The notes: a model not told the origin generated them from the sequence alone. A stretch of DNA of 51,945 bases from Microbacterium maritypicum MF109 (GCF_000455825.1 NZ_ATAO01000090.1:1-51945); one strand, 5' to 3'; shown: positions 16,192 through 25,801, counted from the first letter of the stretch. Translations and numbers: made by a program.

Positions 16192-17391
16192 CTATGCCTT
16201 GTCTATGCGCGTGGCGTCCATGCGCGTGGACTCCACGGGAGGATGAAGCACCAGCACCACCACGACCACGACAAGGACGAGCGCGGTGAGGGTGACAGGG
16301 ATCGGCAACACCGGATCGAGCAGCACCAGCAGGGCGCCGAGAGGAACGACCGTGTTCACCACGCGATCGGCGTTCTGGCGGATCGCGATCCACCAGATGC
16401 CCACGAGGAAGATCGCGATCGGGATCGTCACCGTGAACGAGGCCGCGAGGTTCGACAGGTGGCTCTTCCCGGTCAGCACGTCGATCTCGACCTCGATCCC
16501 GGCCGAGAAGGCCGCCGCCGCGGCGAAGACGAAATAGTGCGTATAGCCGTAGCGCAGCGAGCGGCCGAAGCTCGTGATCGCACGGTGATGCGGGGGCCAG
16601 AAATAGATCCACCACAACGACGCCGTGACCACGAGCGTGAGGACGGAGATCGCGATCAGCGGGCCGAGACTCTCGACCTCGTGAAGCGCATCGATGATGG
16701 CGTTCGCGGATGCGAGAAGGCTCTCACCGAGCACGATCAACGTGAACAGCCCGTAGCGCTCGGTGATGTGGTGCGGATGCCACGGCGTCTGCCTCCGGAA
16801 TTCGGCGAACACCGGAACACTGATCTCGATGAGGGCGAAGACCACGAAGGCGGCGAACTGCAGAGGTCCCGCCGGGATCAGGAGGAACAGGATCCACAGC
16901 ACCTGGACCGCGGCGATGCCGAACGCGTACCGGCGCGTCGCCGAACGCAGTTCACCGGCCGATCGTGACGCTCGCAGCCATTGCGCCACCATCGCCACGC
17001 GCATCACGACATATCCGAGTACCGGGATGGTGAAGTCGCTCTCGTTGAACGCCGCGGGGATGCCGGCGGCGAAGACGAGGACTCCTCCCATCTGCACGAA
17101 CGTCGTGACGCGATAGAGCCAGTCATCGGTGTCGAACGACGTGGCGAACCAGGTGAAGTTCATCCAGGCCCACCAGATCGCGAAGAACAGCATCGCGTAG
17201 GAGGTGACCCCGTGCAGGAAATCCCCTTCGCTGAGGGCATGGTGCAGCTGTGCGGAGGCGATGCTCACCGCCACGACGAAGACCAGATCGAAGAAGAGCT
17301 CGAGCGGGCTCGCGGTGCGATGCGGCTGAGAAGGGTCGCGCGGCAGCATCGTTCGGAGCTGGAAGCGTGGAGTGTCGGTGTTCGCGGTCAC
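16192..17391 (-). CDS. ltrA: low temperature requirement protein A (LtrA) family membrane protein
   Basis: This 399-residue protein has about 10-12 hydrophobic segments. Its signature is the N-terminal SPLELFFDLVFVVAVS (about 28-43), the hallmark of the LtrA family, and further charged motifs such as FWAWMNFTWFATSFDTDDW-like sequence IWWAWMNFTWFATSF follow. LtrA was linked to growth of Listeria at low temperature; the biochemical role is not established. The GTG start at 17391 is 6 nt after TATCCT (17398-17403, complement), leaderless. It diverges from the exopolysaccharide operon starting at 17701. Confidence 0.92.
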   Translation of the reverse strand: MTANTDTPRFQLRTMLPRDPSQPHRTASPLELFFDLVFVVAVSIASAQLHHALSEGDFLHGVTSYAMLFFAIWWAWMNFTWFATSFDTDDWLYRVTTFVQMGGVLVFAAGIPAAFNESDFTIPVLGYVVMRVAMVAQWLRASRSAGELRSATRRYAFGIAAVQVLWILFLLIPAGPLQFAAFVVFALIEISVPVFAEFRRQTPWHPHHITERYGLFTLIVLGESLLASANAIIDALHEVESLGPLIAISVLTLVVTASLWWIYFWPPHHRAITSFGRSLRYGYTHYFVFAAAAAFSAGIEVEIDVLTGKSHLSNLAASFTVTIPIAIFLVGIWWIAIRQNADRVVNTVVPLGALLVLLDPVLPIPVTLTALVLVVVVVVLVLHPPVESTRMDATRIDKA

Positions 17392-17700
17392 CGCGACAGG
17401 ATAGCCCCCGACCAGGCGCTCCTCGCCGCCCCCGTTCGTCCATTCACCAGAATTACCTTCCCGTGGCGACGATGTTCCGCTACAGTGGATCAGGTCTGCA
17501 GTGCCTGCTGTCAGCGCTCACCGTGTGGGACGGTGAGAACGCACTCCGTGATGTGGGAATCACGGAGAGTTTCAGCAGGACCCGAGGGGTCGGGACGCAG
17601 ACGAATGCCGTGAACGTGGGGTTCATGGTCTGGGGAAACTGGGGAAACACATGTCGCACTGGGGATTTTTGCGTACATTCACGGCTCACGAGGCCTCGGC
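17392..17700 (+). promoter_or_regulatory. long structured leader of the exopolysaccharide operon
   Basis: This 309-bp gap has the ltrA promoter at its left edge and a possible forward -10 TACAGT at 17481-17486, giving a leader of about 208 nt. The leader holds five hairpins with G-rich loops: 17517-17537 (8 bp, loop GTGGG), 17544-17567 (9 bp, loop GTGGGA), 17581-17594 (5 bp, loop GGGG), 17608-17628 (8 bp with one G-U pair, loop GTGGG) and 17651-17678 (8 bp with one bulge, loop CTGGGGATTTT). CTGGGGA occurs at 17630, 17639 and 17659. A 17-codon reading frame starts at 17651. No riboswitch class known to me fits. Confidence 0.6.
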
Positions 17701-17704
17701 ATGA
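17651..17704 (+). CDS. possible 17-codon leader peptide
   Basis: ATG at 17651 opens [17 protein letters not shown] and ends in TGA at 17702-17704, overlapping the ATG of the next gene (17701) as ATGA. GGGGA lies 5 nt before its start. The overlap would couple translation of the two frames. The start codon sits in the stem of a hairpin. It could equally be a chance frame in the leader. Confidence 0.35.
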   Translation: MSHWGFLRTFTAHEASA

Positions 17705-19227
17705 CTTCCGTCGAGGATGCTCTGAGCATCGCTCGAACGGGCTTCGTGCCGGTCGCGGCTCCGCGAGCTGCCAAGTCGGTGACGCGCACGGTGGTCACAC
17801 CGCGTGCTTCGGCGACTCTGGAAAGACGCCGTCAGTGGGAGCGTCGCTATCGGATGCGTCTGCGGACGACGGATGCAGCTGTCATCCTGTTCGCGCTCGG
17901 TCTGACGGCAGCGGTCCAGCTGGCCTCCGGCGTCTCCGGGGTCGAGGTCATGCGCGACGGCATTCCGCTCGCCGCGCTGTGGTACCTCATGCTCAGCGCG
18001 ATGCACACGCGGGACGCCGCGTTGTTCCGCGCTAGTGCCACCGAGTATCGGGGCGTCGTGCACGCCTCCGGACTCGCCTTCGGGATCATCGCCATCGTGG
18101 CGGTCCTGCTCGCATGGAAGTCGATGCAACTGACGCTGCTGCTGGGGCTGCCCGTCGGTGTGCTGACTCTTCTGGTGACCAGGTGGCTGTGGCGCCACTG
18201 GCTGCAGAAGCAGCGCTCCCAGGGGAGGTTCGCCTCCCGCACTCTCGTCGTCGGCAACAGGGACGACGTGGAGTATGTGGTCCGGACGCTGCACCCGATC
18301 GGCGCATCCGGCTACAAGGTGGTCGGCGCGACGCTGCTCGACGGCAACGCGCGCGACATCGTGATCGACGACACGAGGTTCCCGGTTCTGGGGAACGTGA
18401 ACTCCGTGTCGTCGGTCGCGGCCGAAGTCGGTGCAGACACGATCATCGTGGCGAGCCGCCCCGAGGGTGAGCCCGAGTTCGTCAAGCAGCTGAGCTGGCA
18501 GCTCGAAGGGACCGCTGCCGAACTCGTGCTGTCCAGCCGACTCACCGATGTGGCGGGTCCCCGCATCTCCTTCGCCCCGGTGGAGGGCCTGCCACTGATC
18601 CAGGTGCAGATCCCCACCTACGAAGGCGGCCAGCACCTCCTGAAGCGTGCACTGGACGTCGCCGTGGCGACGCTGGCGCTGATCCCGATCGGTCTGCTGG
18701 CTCCCGTGCTCGCCGTGCTCATCAAGCTGGACTCCCCCGGTCCGGTCTTCTTCTTCCAGGAGCGCGTCGGCCGTGACGGTCGCCGCTTCAGGATGGTCAA
18801 GTTCCGCTCGATGAAGACGGATGCCGAGCAGCAGCTCGCCGCCCTCAAGGAACAGAACCAGGGCGCCGGGCTCCTCTTCAAGATGAAGGACGACCCGCGC
18901 GTCACCCGCGTCGGCAAGGTTCTGCGCAAACTCTCTCTCGATGAGCTGCCGCAGTTCTGGAACGTCCTCATCGGCGACATGAGTGTGGTCGGGCCGCGCC
19001 CGCCGCTGCCCAGCGAGGTCACCGACTACGACGGCACCGTCTTCCGGCGCCTCTACATCAAGCCCGGCATCACCGGTCTGTGGCAGGTCTCCGGGCGAAG
19101 CGACCTCTCCTGGGATGAGAGCGTCCGCCTCGACCTGCGGTACGTCGAGAACTGGTCCGTGATGAACGACCTGCAGATCATGTGGCGTACCGCCAAGGTC
19201 ATGGTGCAGCCCAGCGGGGCATACTGA
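17701..19227 (+). CDS. polyprenyl-phosphate sugar-phosphate transferase (initiating enzyme)
   Basis: This 508-residue membrane protein starts polysaccharide assembly by moving a hexose-1-phosphate from its nucleotide sugar to undecaprenyl phosphate. The N-terminal half has four or so hydrophobic segments (about 57-150), followed by a Rossmann-like CoA-binding-type region (about 175-290). The C-terminal catalytic domain begins with [13 protein letters not shown] (about 314) and has [19 protein letters not shown] and [10 protein letters not shown], then [11 protein letters not shown]. This is the WbaP/WcaJ-type layout. Translation may be coupled to a leader peptide through an ATGA overlap; GAGG lies 7 nt upstream. 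First gene of a three-gene operon. Confidence 0.94.
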   Translation: MTSVEDALSIARTGFVPVAAPRAAKSVTRTVVTPRASATLERRRQWERRYRMRLRTTDAAVILFALGLTAAVQLASGVSGVEVMRDGIPLAALWYLMLSAMHTRDAALFRASATEYRGVVHASGLAFGIIAIVAVLLAWKSMQLTLLLGLPVGVLTLLVTRWLWRHWLQKQRSQGRFASRTLVVGNRDDVEYVVRTLHPIGASGYKVVGATLLDGNARDIVIDDTRFPVLGNVNSVSSVAAEVGADTIIVASRPEGEPEFVKQLSWQLEGTAAELVLSSRLTDVAGPRISFAPVEGLPLIQVQIPTYEGGQHLLKRALDVAVATLALIPIGLLAPVLAVLIKLDSPGPVFFFQERVGRDGRRFRMVKFRSMKTDAEQQLAALKEQNQGAGLLFKMKDDPRVTRVGKVLRKLSLDELPQFWNVLIGDMSVVGPRPPLPSEVTDYDGTVFRRLYIKPGITGLWQVSGRSDLSWDESVRLDLRYVENWSVMNDLQIMWRTAKVMVQPSGAY

Positions 19228-19231
19228 TCGG

Positions 19232-20440
19232 ATGAGCAATTCGAACCGCCTCACCATCGCGATGGTGGGGACCCGAGGAGTGCCCGCGGCCTACGGCGGT
19301 TTCGAAACCGCCATCGAAGAGGTCGGACGCCGACTCGCGGACCGCGGACACGATGTCGTCGTGTACACCCGCGGCTCCGAGCGGCGTGAGAAGGAGTACC
19401 TAGGCATGAGGGTCGTGCATCTTCCTGCCGTCCCCGTGAAGCAGATCGAGACGCTGAGCCACACCGGGCTGTCGGCGTTGCACCTCGTGTTCCGCCGGCG
19501 TCCCGACGCGACGTTCGTCTTCAACGCGGCCAACTCGCCGTTCCTGCCCCTCTTCCGGCTGCGTCGTGCACCGGTCGCGCTGCACATGGACGGTCTCGAA
19601 TGGCGACGCTCCAAATGGGGGCCACGAGGCAAGGCCTACTACCGCTGGGCCGAGCAGTTCGGGGTACGCACGGCAGATGCTCTGATCGCCGATGCGCCGG
19701 GGATCGCCGACTATTACCGGCACCAGTTCGATGTGCCCACCGAACTCATCCGCTACGGCGCCCCCATCCTCGACGAGCTTCCCGAACGCGGCGTGGCCGA
19801 GATGGGGCTCAGCACGAAGGGCTATCACCTCGTCGTGGCGCGGTTCGAGCCGGAGAATCACGTGCTGGAGATCGTGGAGGGCTACCGAGACAGCGACGCA
19901 AAGCTCCCTCTCGTGGTCGTGGGCTCCGCGCCGTACAGCGCGGGATACACCCAGGAGATACAGCGCGTGGCCGATGGCGACGAACGGATCCGCCTCGTCG
20001 GTGGCGTGTACGACCAGGAACTGCTCGACGCGCTGTACGCGAATGCGCTCACCTACGTACACGGACATTCCGTGGGCGGGACCAATCCCTCGCTCCTTCG
20101 GGCCATGGGGGCCGGGACCGCCGTGATCGGCTTCGACGTTCCCTTCAACCGCGAAGTACTCGACGGCAACGGGTGGTTCTTCGCCGACGCCGCCGATGTC
20201 GCTGCGCACGTCGTGGCGGCCGAGGCCGATCCGGCGTTCGCCGCGGCACGGGGCACGGCGGTGCGGGAGATCGCCCGCACCCGGTTCCGCTGGGACGACG
20301 TCGCGGACGAGTACGAAACGCTCGCGCATCGGATCGCCGAGCGTGCGACCATCCACCCATCGGCGCGACGAGCACGTCGCCGACAGACGGACTGGGCCCC
20401 CGCTCCCGCCGCGGCGGACGCCGGAGCGGACGGCTCATGA
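19232..20440 (+). CDS. family 4-like glycosyltransferase (DUF1972 N-terminus)
   Basis: This 402-residue GT-B glycosyltransferase starts with MVGTRGVPAAYGGFETAIEE (about residues 10-29), the DUF1972 N-terminal signature found in rhamnosyltransferases of capsule and O-antigen loci. The C-terminal half has the nucleotide-sugar binding fold, with HGHSVGGTNPSLLRAMGAG (about 275-293). It probably adds a sugar to the lipid-linked repeat unit on the cytoplasmic face. The start lies 4 bp after the previous stop, and the end overlaps the next gene by ATGA, so the three genes form one operon. The tail is Ala/Arg-rich. The sugar donor cannot be told. Confidence 0.9.
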   Translation: MSNSNRLTIAMVGTRGVPAAYGGFETAIEEVGRRLADRGHDVVVYTRGSERREKEYLGMRVVHLPAVPVKQIETLSHTGLSALHLVFRRRPDATFVFNAANSPFLPLFRLRRAPVALHMDGLEWRRSKWGPRGKAYYRWAEQFGVRTADALIADAPGIADYYRHQFDVPTELIRYGAPILDELPERGVAEMGLSTKGYHLVVARFEPENHVLEIVEGYRDSDAKLPLVVVGSAPYSAGYTQEIQRVADGDERIRLVGGVYDQELLDALYANALTYVHGHSVGGTNPSLLRAMGAGTAVIGFDVPFNREVLDGNGWFFADAADVAAHVVAAEADPAFAAARGTAVREIARTRFRWDDVADEYETLAHRIAERATIHPSARRARRRQTDWAPAPAAADAGADGS

Positions 20441-21573
20441 GCGGCAACGGAGGGCAGCGCACCGTCCTGCTCGTGCATCCGGGTGCCGAGCTGTTCGGTT
20501 CCGACCGCATGCTTCTGGAGAGCGCGATCGGCCTGGTCGAGTCCGGGGCGCGCGTCGTCGTCGCGCTTCCGAGCTCCGGGCTCCTCGTGAAGGAACTGCG
20601 TGCTGCCGGGGTCGAGGTCGTCATCGTCCCGATGCTCGTGCTGCGCAAGGTCCTCCTGACGCCCCGAGGGCTGCCCAAACTCTTCCGTGACACCTTCCGT
20701 GGCCTCGGTGCCGCGTGGCGCCTGCTCGGCCACCTACGCCCGGACGTCGTCTACGTGTCGACGATCATCATCCCCGAATGGCCGCTGATCGCCCGGCTGC
20801 GGGGCATCCGAACGGTGAGCCACGTCCATGAGGCCGAGGCTTCGGGAAACCGGCTCGTCAACGGCATCCTCTACTCCCCGCACCTGGCCTCCCACCGCAC
20901 CCTGGTGAACAGCCGATTCAGTCTGGACACGATCCACGCCGCGCTGCCCGCCCTCGCCCGGCGCTCACACGTCGTCTACAACGGCGTCGCCTCTCCCTCG
21001 CATCCGGTATCGCCCCGCCCCCACACCGACGGGCCGCTCCGTGTGCTCTACATCGGACGTCTCTCCCCTCGCAAGGGGCCCGATCTCGTGATCGAGGCGG
21101 CTTCCCGACTGCACGCCGCCGGACGCGCTGTGGACGTGACCCTTCTCGGCGCGGTCTTCGAAGGCTACGAGTGGTTCGAGGCCGAGTTGCGGGCACAGGC
21201 AGCCGATGCCGGGGTCTCCGTCGACTTCGCCGGGTTCCATACCGACATCTGGCCGTTCCTGGAGAAGACCGATGTGCTCCTCGTCCCCTCGCGGATCGAC
21301 GAGCCCTTCGGGAACACCGCCGTCGAGGGGATCCTCGCCCTGCGCCCCGTGATCGCCAGCGACAGCAGCGGTCTTCGGGAAGCAGCAGGCGGCTACGGCA
21401 CTGCGCAGCTCGTCACCGCGGGCGACCCCGACTCCATCGCAACGGCCCTGACCGATATCGACACCCGCTGGGACGAGATGGTCTCGAGCGTCGCGGACAG
21501 CCGCGCAGAGGCACTCCGTCGACACGCTCCCGCCGTCTACCGCTCGAGCATCACAGCGCACGTGCTGAGCTGA
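20437..21573 (+). CDS. family 4 glycosyltransferase
   Basis: This 378-residue GT-B enzyme begins MSGNGGQRTVLLVHPGAELFGSD, where the GSDR segment resembles the acceptor loop of GT4 enzymes. The C-terminal half has RVLYIGRLSPRKGPDLVIEA (about 205-225), then PSRIDEPFGNTAVEGILALRPVIA (the EPFG..E nucleotide-sugar loop). It likely acts after the upstream enzyme in assembling the repeat unit. The ATG overlaps the previous stop codon (ATGA at 20437-20440), indicating translational coupling. It is convergent with the flippase gene, with a 45-bp gap and no strong terminator that I can see. Confidence 0.92.
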   Translation: MSGNGGQRTVLLVHPGAELFGSDRMLLESAIGLVESGARVVVALPSSGLLVKELRAAGVEVVIVPMLVLRKVLLTPRGLPKLFRDTFRGLGAAWRLLGHLRPDVVYVSTIIIPEWPLIARLRGIRTVSHVHEAEASGNRLVNGILYSPHLASHRTLVNSRFSLDTIHAALPALARRSHVVYNGVASPSHPVSPRPHTDGPLRVLYIGRLSPRKGPDLVIEAASRLHAAGRAVDVTLLGAVFEGYEWFEAELRAQAADAGVSVDFAGFHTDIWPFLEKTDVLLVPSRIDEPFGNTAVEGILALRPVIASDSSGLREAAGGYGTAQLVTAGDPDSIATALTDIDTRWDEMVSSVADSRAEALRRHAPAVYRSSITAHVLS

Positions 21574-21618
21574 CGGCCGCCGACACACTGCCTCCGGCGT
21601 CGATCCGCCCGGACCGGA

Positions 21619-22929
21619 CTACACCGGGTCGAGATCTCCGACCGTCAGCCGCTTCTTGTTCCGGACGATGTAGATCGAGAACGGGATCAGCTGGCAGACG
21701 ACGAGCGCGAAGGCGACGCCGATCAACGGTCCGGCGATTCCCAGCACCGGGGTCAGCACGAACGAGAGCGTGATGCCGACGGCGGCCATGCTCAGCGTGG
21801 GGATCACCTGGAAGCGGATGCCCGGCTTGTCCATGATGAACATGCCCAGGGGGTACACCGCCGCGGTCATCATGATCATCAGACCGAACGCGAAGATCGT
21901 GCTCGGCCGCACGGTGAGCTCACCCTGCGTGATGAAGCCGAACAGCCACGGACCGACGAGCCACACCATCACGGTCGCGACGGCGATGGCGGACGCGAAC
22001 AGCACAGACAGCAGGAACGGCCCGCGCCGGAGATCGCCGTCGTGTCGACTCTTCGCGAAATGGGGCCAGAGCGCGAGTCCACCCGCCATCACCAGTCCGT
22101 TGAGCGCGAAGAAGACCTGTCCCGCCACTCCGTACTCCGCCACATCGGTGGGACCACCGAGCTGGGCGATCACGTACCGCTGGGAACCCACGGCGATGGG
22201 ATAGGTCACCATCTGCGCCAGCATCGGCCACCCCACGTCCATCACCCGGACTCCCGGATACCGCCGAGGGCGCAGGACCATCCGCGCAGCCGCGGGAATC
22301 AGCGGGGATGTCGTGCGCGCCGTGATGAGGATGCCGAGCAGCGAGACGATGAAGGAGGCCGCGAAAGAGGCGATGGCGACGAAGGAGTGAAGGTTCTCAC
22401 CGCCGAACGTCAGCATCAGCCAGACGCCGGTCATGGTCAGGGGTGAGATCAGGCCCTGGAGGAGGATGACGATGTGGTTGCGGCGCTGCCCCAGCATGAT
22501 CCGCGCCCAGACCCCGAGGGGGATGCCGAGGCAGAAGATGGTGACGCAGTAGAACGCGGCCAGCGAAGCGCCGGGGCGACCGCCTGCTTCGCCGAACACC
22601 AGCTCCCAGGCTCCGGTGAGCACGAGGATCGTGTTGATCGCCATCGCCGTCGCCGCGAACATCAGCAGAACGCGGCCGACCGATGTGAGCTGATATCGCA
22701 GCTTCTCGTCTGTACGCACGTTCTCGCTCGTCGCGACCGCGTTGACCAGAACCGCCCCGCTGCCGAGGTCGGTGAACGTGAGCAGAGAGGGGATCGTCGT
22801 CAGCAGCGTGTACAGGGCGAAGCTGTCGACGCCGGCACCCCCGATGATCATCCGGGTCGTGAGGACGCCGCAGACCAGCGCGATGACCATCGTCAGCGCA
22901 CGCGCGCCGACGGCGAGAAGAGAGCCCAT
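21619..22929 (-). CDS. polysaccharide flippase (Wzx-like)
   Basis: This protein of about 436 residues has 12 or so hydrophobic segments and few polar loops, the pattern of the MOP-superfamily flippases that move undecaprenyl-linked repeat units across the membrane. It starts MGSLLAVGARALTMVIALVCG. The open frame extends to 23085, but the extension overlaps the upstream gene and is Pro/Arg-rich, so I chose ATG 22929, 11 nt after the stop of the beta-helix gene. The ribosome binding site is weak. It is the last gene of the leftward exopolysaccharide run. Confidence 0.88.
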   Translation of the reverse strand: MGSLLAVGARALTMVIALVCGVLTTRMIIGGAGVDSFALYTLLTTIPSLLTFTDLGSGAVLVNAVATSENVRTDEKLRYQLTSVGRVLLMFAATAMAINTILVLTGAWELVFGEAGGRPGASLAAFYCVTIFCLGIPLGVWARIMLGQRRNHIVILLQGLISPLTMTGVWLMLTFGGENLHSFVAIASFAASFIVSLLGILITARTTSPLIPAAARMVLRPRRYPGVRVMDVGWPMLAQMVTYPIAVGSQRYVIAQLGGPTDVAEYGVAGQVFFALNGLVMAGGLALWPHFAKSRHDGDLRRGPFLLSVLFASAIAVATVMVWLVGPWLFGFITQGELTVRPSTIFAFGLMIMMTAAVYPLGMFIMDKPGIRFQVIPTLSMAAVGITLSFVLTPVLGIAGPLIGVAFALVVCQLIPFSIYIVRNKKRLTVGDLDPV

Positions 22930-22939
22930 GCTTACATCG

Positions 22940-25651
22940 TCACCGGGGCAGGGCCCCCAGCGTCGTGCTGCTGCCGGGGAGTCGTGATACTGAAGCGATA
23001 TCAGACGGCACCGGGACGGCAACAGAGCCCTGGGCGGCGGCGAACGGCGGAAGCAGCGTGAAGGAGCCATCGACGACCGGAGCACCCTCGATGAACTGCG
23101 AACGCCGGTCCTGACCCGTCGTGGCCGTGAACCCGGCGAGCGTATCGCTCACGGCGGGGTCCCTGGAGACCGCTCCCTTCGACCACGCGGAGAACCATCG
23201 GGGCGTCCCCGGCGATGTGCGCTGGTAGAGGTTCCCGTTGACGCTCGACACCATCTGGGACCCGGTGTACTGCATGGAGAAGTCCTGCACGCAGACCAGG
23301 CAGTTTCCGGCGCTCTCTGCCATGACGTTGTTCGACATCACGACGTTGCGCACGATCCAGGAGGCCTGCGGCGCGTACCGTGTGCGCGGGTCGTGGCCAG
23401 GCGTGTTCGGGTCGGACGCGCGTCGGGCATCCATCCCGATGCTGATGTTCCGGTTGCCGTTGCCGACGAAGGTGTTGTTCCAGATCTTCACATTGCCGGA
23501 ATTGAGCACGAACAGACCGAACTCGCCGTTTCGGGCGATGACATTGTCGGCCACGACGGCCCGCTCCGACAGTTCGACCAGGACGCCGTGGCCGGTGTTG
23601 CCGATCACGTCGTTGCCTGTGAACGCGATGTCGAGCACCGATTCGTCGAACCACGGTCCTCGTCCGTCGTTGCCGGTGAATGCGCTGTCCGTCACCGTCA
23701 CCCCGCGAGTCCGCGTGACCTTGAAGGCGCCGGAGACCGGGGAATCGTTGAAGTGCTCCATGTTGTTGCCCACCGAGAGCATCTGGGTCACTCTGAGCCC
23801 ATCCGCCTGCGAAGCCCCTCCTCCGAGCAGGCCGTTCCCGATCAACGACACGCGGGTCAGCGTCGTCCCGGGGGCCCACGAGTAGAAGCCCGTCGTCGAG
23901 TTGTCGCGGATGGTCACGTCGGTGAGCGCGACGTTCGGGGCTGCCGCGATCACGGTGCCCATCTGCGGAACGCTGGTGGCGTAGCGGCGCACGCCGATTC
24001 CACGCACCTCGCTGCCTGCCGAGCGGATCGACAGAGCCTGCGTGAGCACGCTCGCCTCGACGGATGCGCCCGTGGGGTTCGTTCCGATCACCAGGCGCTT
24101 GGCCGCATCATCGACGAAGAAGGTGCCGTCCGAGACCTGCGATGCAGAGGCCACCTCCCGCAGCTGCACCCCGGCGACCCAGACCTGGTCGGGGTGTGCG
24201 GCCATCGGGTGGGCCGGATCGACGAAGCGCCACTCGGCCTGAGTGTTGTCCGGCGCCCCCTTGGTGTAGGTCGGACTGGCGTCGAGAGCCGTGTTCCAGC
24301 CCTCGACGACCCATGTGCGTCCCGAGGCCTTCCACCCCGTGACCGGCTTCGCACCGTCGAGCCAGACCGACTCGTTCGGTGCCGGTTGGATCGTGACCCG
24401 CTTCTGCGCGGGCACCACGATCTCCTCGTGGTAGGAACCGCCGCGCAGGACGATCGTCCCTCCGTTCGGAACGACGCGCAGCGCGGCAGCGACCGTCTTG
24501 ACGGGCGAGTTCTTGGTTCCCGAGGCTCCGTCGACTCCCGAGGGAGAGACATAGACCGCCGTCGCCGGGGCGTCGTAGGCGAGCGTTCCGGGCGCATGGG
24601 CACCGGGAGTCCCGCGCACGCCCTCCGGCGTTCCCGGCGGCACCGGCTCGGGCTCGGGCGCCGGTGTCGGAGTCGGAGTCGGAGTCGGCGTCGGCGTCGG
24701 AGTCGGAGTCGGAGTCGGCGAGGCCGTCGGCTCGGGCGACGGGGATGGTGTCGGCTCCGGCGCAGGCGTGGGCTCGGTGGAAGGTTCCGGCACCGTGGTG
24801 GGAGTGGTGACTGAGACGTCGTCGATTCCGACCGGAACGGCGGTCCGAGCACCCGAAGACGTGTAGAGCGAGAAGGCGTAGCCACCCGCCGCCTGGATCC
24901 GGTCAGCCGAATCGTCGGAGTACGTCACCTGCCAGTCAGTCGGCTCCGCAGCGCCCGATTCCCAGGCCTTGGCGCCCAACTCCACCGGGCTCGTGCCGGT
25001 GACGCTGAGTGCCACGGTCAGCGTGGTGTCGCCCGTCACCGTGAGCGGGAGTCTGCGCTCGCTGAGGTGCTGCACGCGCATGAGGTCCGTGAGACGCACG
25101 ATCGACACATAGGCAGAGCCGTCGGGATGCACGCGCACACGCACCCCATAGGAGTCGGCACCGGACACGCGGACAGCCTGGGAGAGGTAGAGCGGCCCTC
25201 CCACCGGAAGCTCGGGGACGGTCAGCGAGAAGCGGCTGTCCACGTCGGTCGCGGCGACACCGTCGACGGTCGCTCGGGCGGTGATGCCGGGCTTGCGGCT
25301 CGCGAGCAGGGCCTGCGCGCCTGTCACGCTCGCCGTTCCCTCCACGACGCGCCAGGGCCCCTCGGGCGACGAGCCCCATCCGGAGCCGACGGCGCGATCC
25401 ATGTCATCGTCGATGACCGGGGTGTCCGCCGATGCCTGGGACTGTGCGAGAGTCACGGCGTCGTCGGCCAATGCCGACGACGGAACGGTTGTCAGCGCGG
25501 CAGTGAGCGCAAGGGTGGCCGTCAGTGCACCTGCGAGGAGCTTTCGAGAGCGTCGCCGAGGCGGAGTCGCGGACTCGCGTGATGCGAGATCGAGGAACGG
25601 AGTGGACACGATGTCACCGTCTTCTGGGGCAGATTCATGATCACCCCGCAT
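22940..25651 (-). CDS. secreted right-handed beta-helix protein with Pro-Thr linker
   Basis: This 903-residue protein has a signal peptide (RRRSRKLLAGALTATLALTAALTT, about residues 32-55), an N-terminal beta-sandwich-like region (about 75-285), a Pro/Thr/Glu linker of about 60 residues with (PT)n repeats, and a C-terminal parallel beta-helix (about 370-800) with repeated short strands such as VTDSAFTGND and VVADNVIARNG. Beta-helix proteins in polysaccharide loci are often lyases, depolymerases or epimerases; catalytic residues are not assignable here. The ATG at 25651 is 9 nt after TAAACT; a GTG at 25609 is a possible later start. The helix may bind or trim the locus's own polymer. Confidence 0.88.
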   Translation of the reverse strand: MRGDHESAPEDGDIVSTPFLDLASRESATPPRRRSRKLLAGALTATLALTAALTTVPSSALADDAVTLAQSQASADTPVIDDDMDRAVGSGWGSSPEGPWRVVEGTASVTGAQALLASRKPGITARATVDGVAATDVDSRFSLTVPELPVGGPLYLSQAVRVSGADSYGVRVRVHPDGSAYVSIVRLTDLMRVQHLSERRLPLTVTGDTTLTVALSVTGTSPVELGAKAWESGAAEPTDWQVTYSDDSADRIQAAGGYAFSLYTSSGARTAVPVGIDDVSVTTPTTVPEPSTEPTPAPEPTPSPSPEPTASPTPTPTPTPTPTPTPTPTPAPEPEPVPPGTPEGVRGTPGAHAPGTLAYDAPATAVYVSPSGVDGASGTKNSPVKTVAAALRVVPNGGTIVLRGGSYHEEIVVPAQKRVTIQPAPNESVWLDGAKPVTGWKASGRTWVVEGWNTALDASPTYTKGAPDNTQAEWRFVDPAHPMAAHPDQVWVAGVQLREVASASQVSDGTFFVDDAAKRLVIGTNPTGASVEASVLTQALSIRSAGSEVRGIGVRRYATSVPQMGTVIAAAPNVALTDVTIRDNSTTGFYSWAPGTTLTRVSLIGNGLLGGGASQADGLRVTQMLSVGNNMEHFNDSPVSGAFKVTRTRGVTVTDSAFTGNDGRGPWFDESVLDIAFTGNDVIGNTGHGVLVELSERAVVADNVIARNGEFGLFVLNSGNVKIWNNTFVGNGNRNISIGMDARRASDPNTPGHDPRTRYAPQASWIVRNVVMSNNVMAESAGNCLVCVQDFSMQYTGSQMVSSVNGNLYQRTSPGTPRWFSAWSKGAVSRDPAVSDTLAGFTATTGQDRRSQFIEGAPVVDGSFTLLPPFAAAQGSVAVPVPSDIASVSRLPGSSTTLGALPR
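24664..24720 (-). repeat. hexanucleotide repeat encoding Thr-Pro linker
   Basis: On the + strand GTCGGA/GTCGGC units repeat in an uninterrupted row of about nine copies. They encode the (TP)n part of the linker between the two domains of the beta-helix protein. Such repeats can change length by slippage. Confidence 0.9.
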
Positions 25652-25660
25652 CTCCGCCGC

Positions 25661-25666
25661 AGTTTA
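25661..25666 (-). promoter_or_regulatory. possible -10 box TAAACT of the beta-helix gene
   Basis: TAAACT on the complement lies 9 nt before the ATG at 25651, like the ftsH arrangement. A small hairpin with a GGGGA loop (25684-25698) is just upstream, overlapping where the -35 would be. Confidence 0.35.
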
Positions 25667-25801
25667 GACCCCGGCAGCAAAGAGCGAGTCCCCCTCGCAA
25701 CTCATGAAGAATACCCGGCTACCGGGGCAAAGACAAACGAACACCGCGTCACACCGATATACTCCGTCGCCTGCGCGGTGTTTCCGCGTCGAGGCATCGC
25801 G

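Noticed and set aside
25684..25698. GGGGA-loop hairpin before the beta-helix gene as a further member of the leader family
   Set aside because: A good -10 (TAAACT) lies downstream of it, so it is probably not in the mRNA. Not counted as support for the RNA family.
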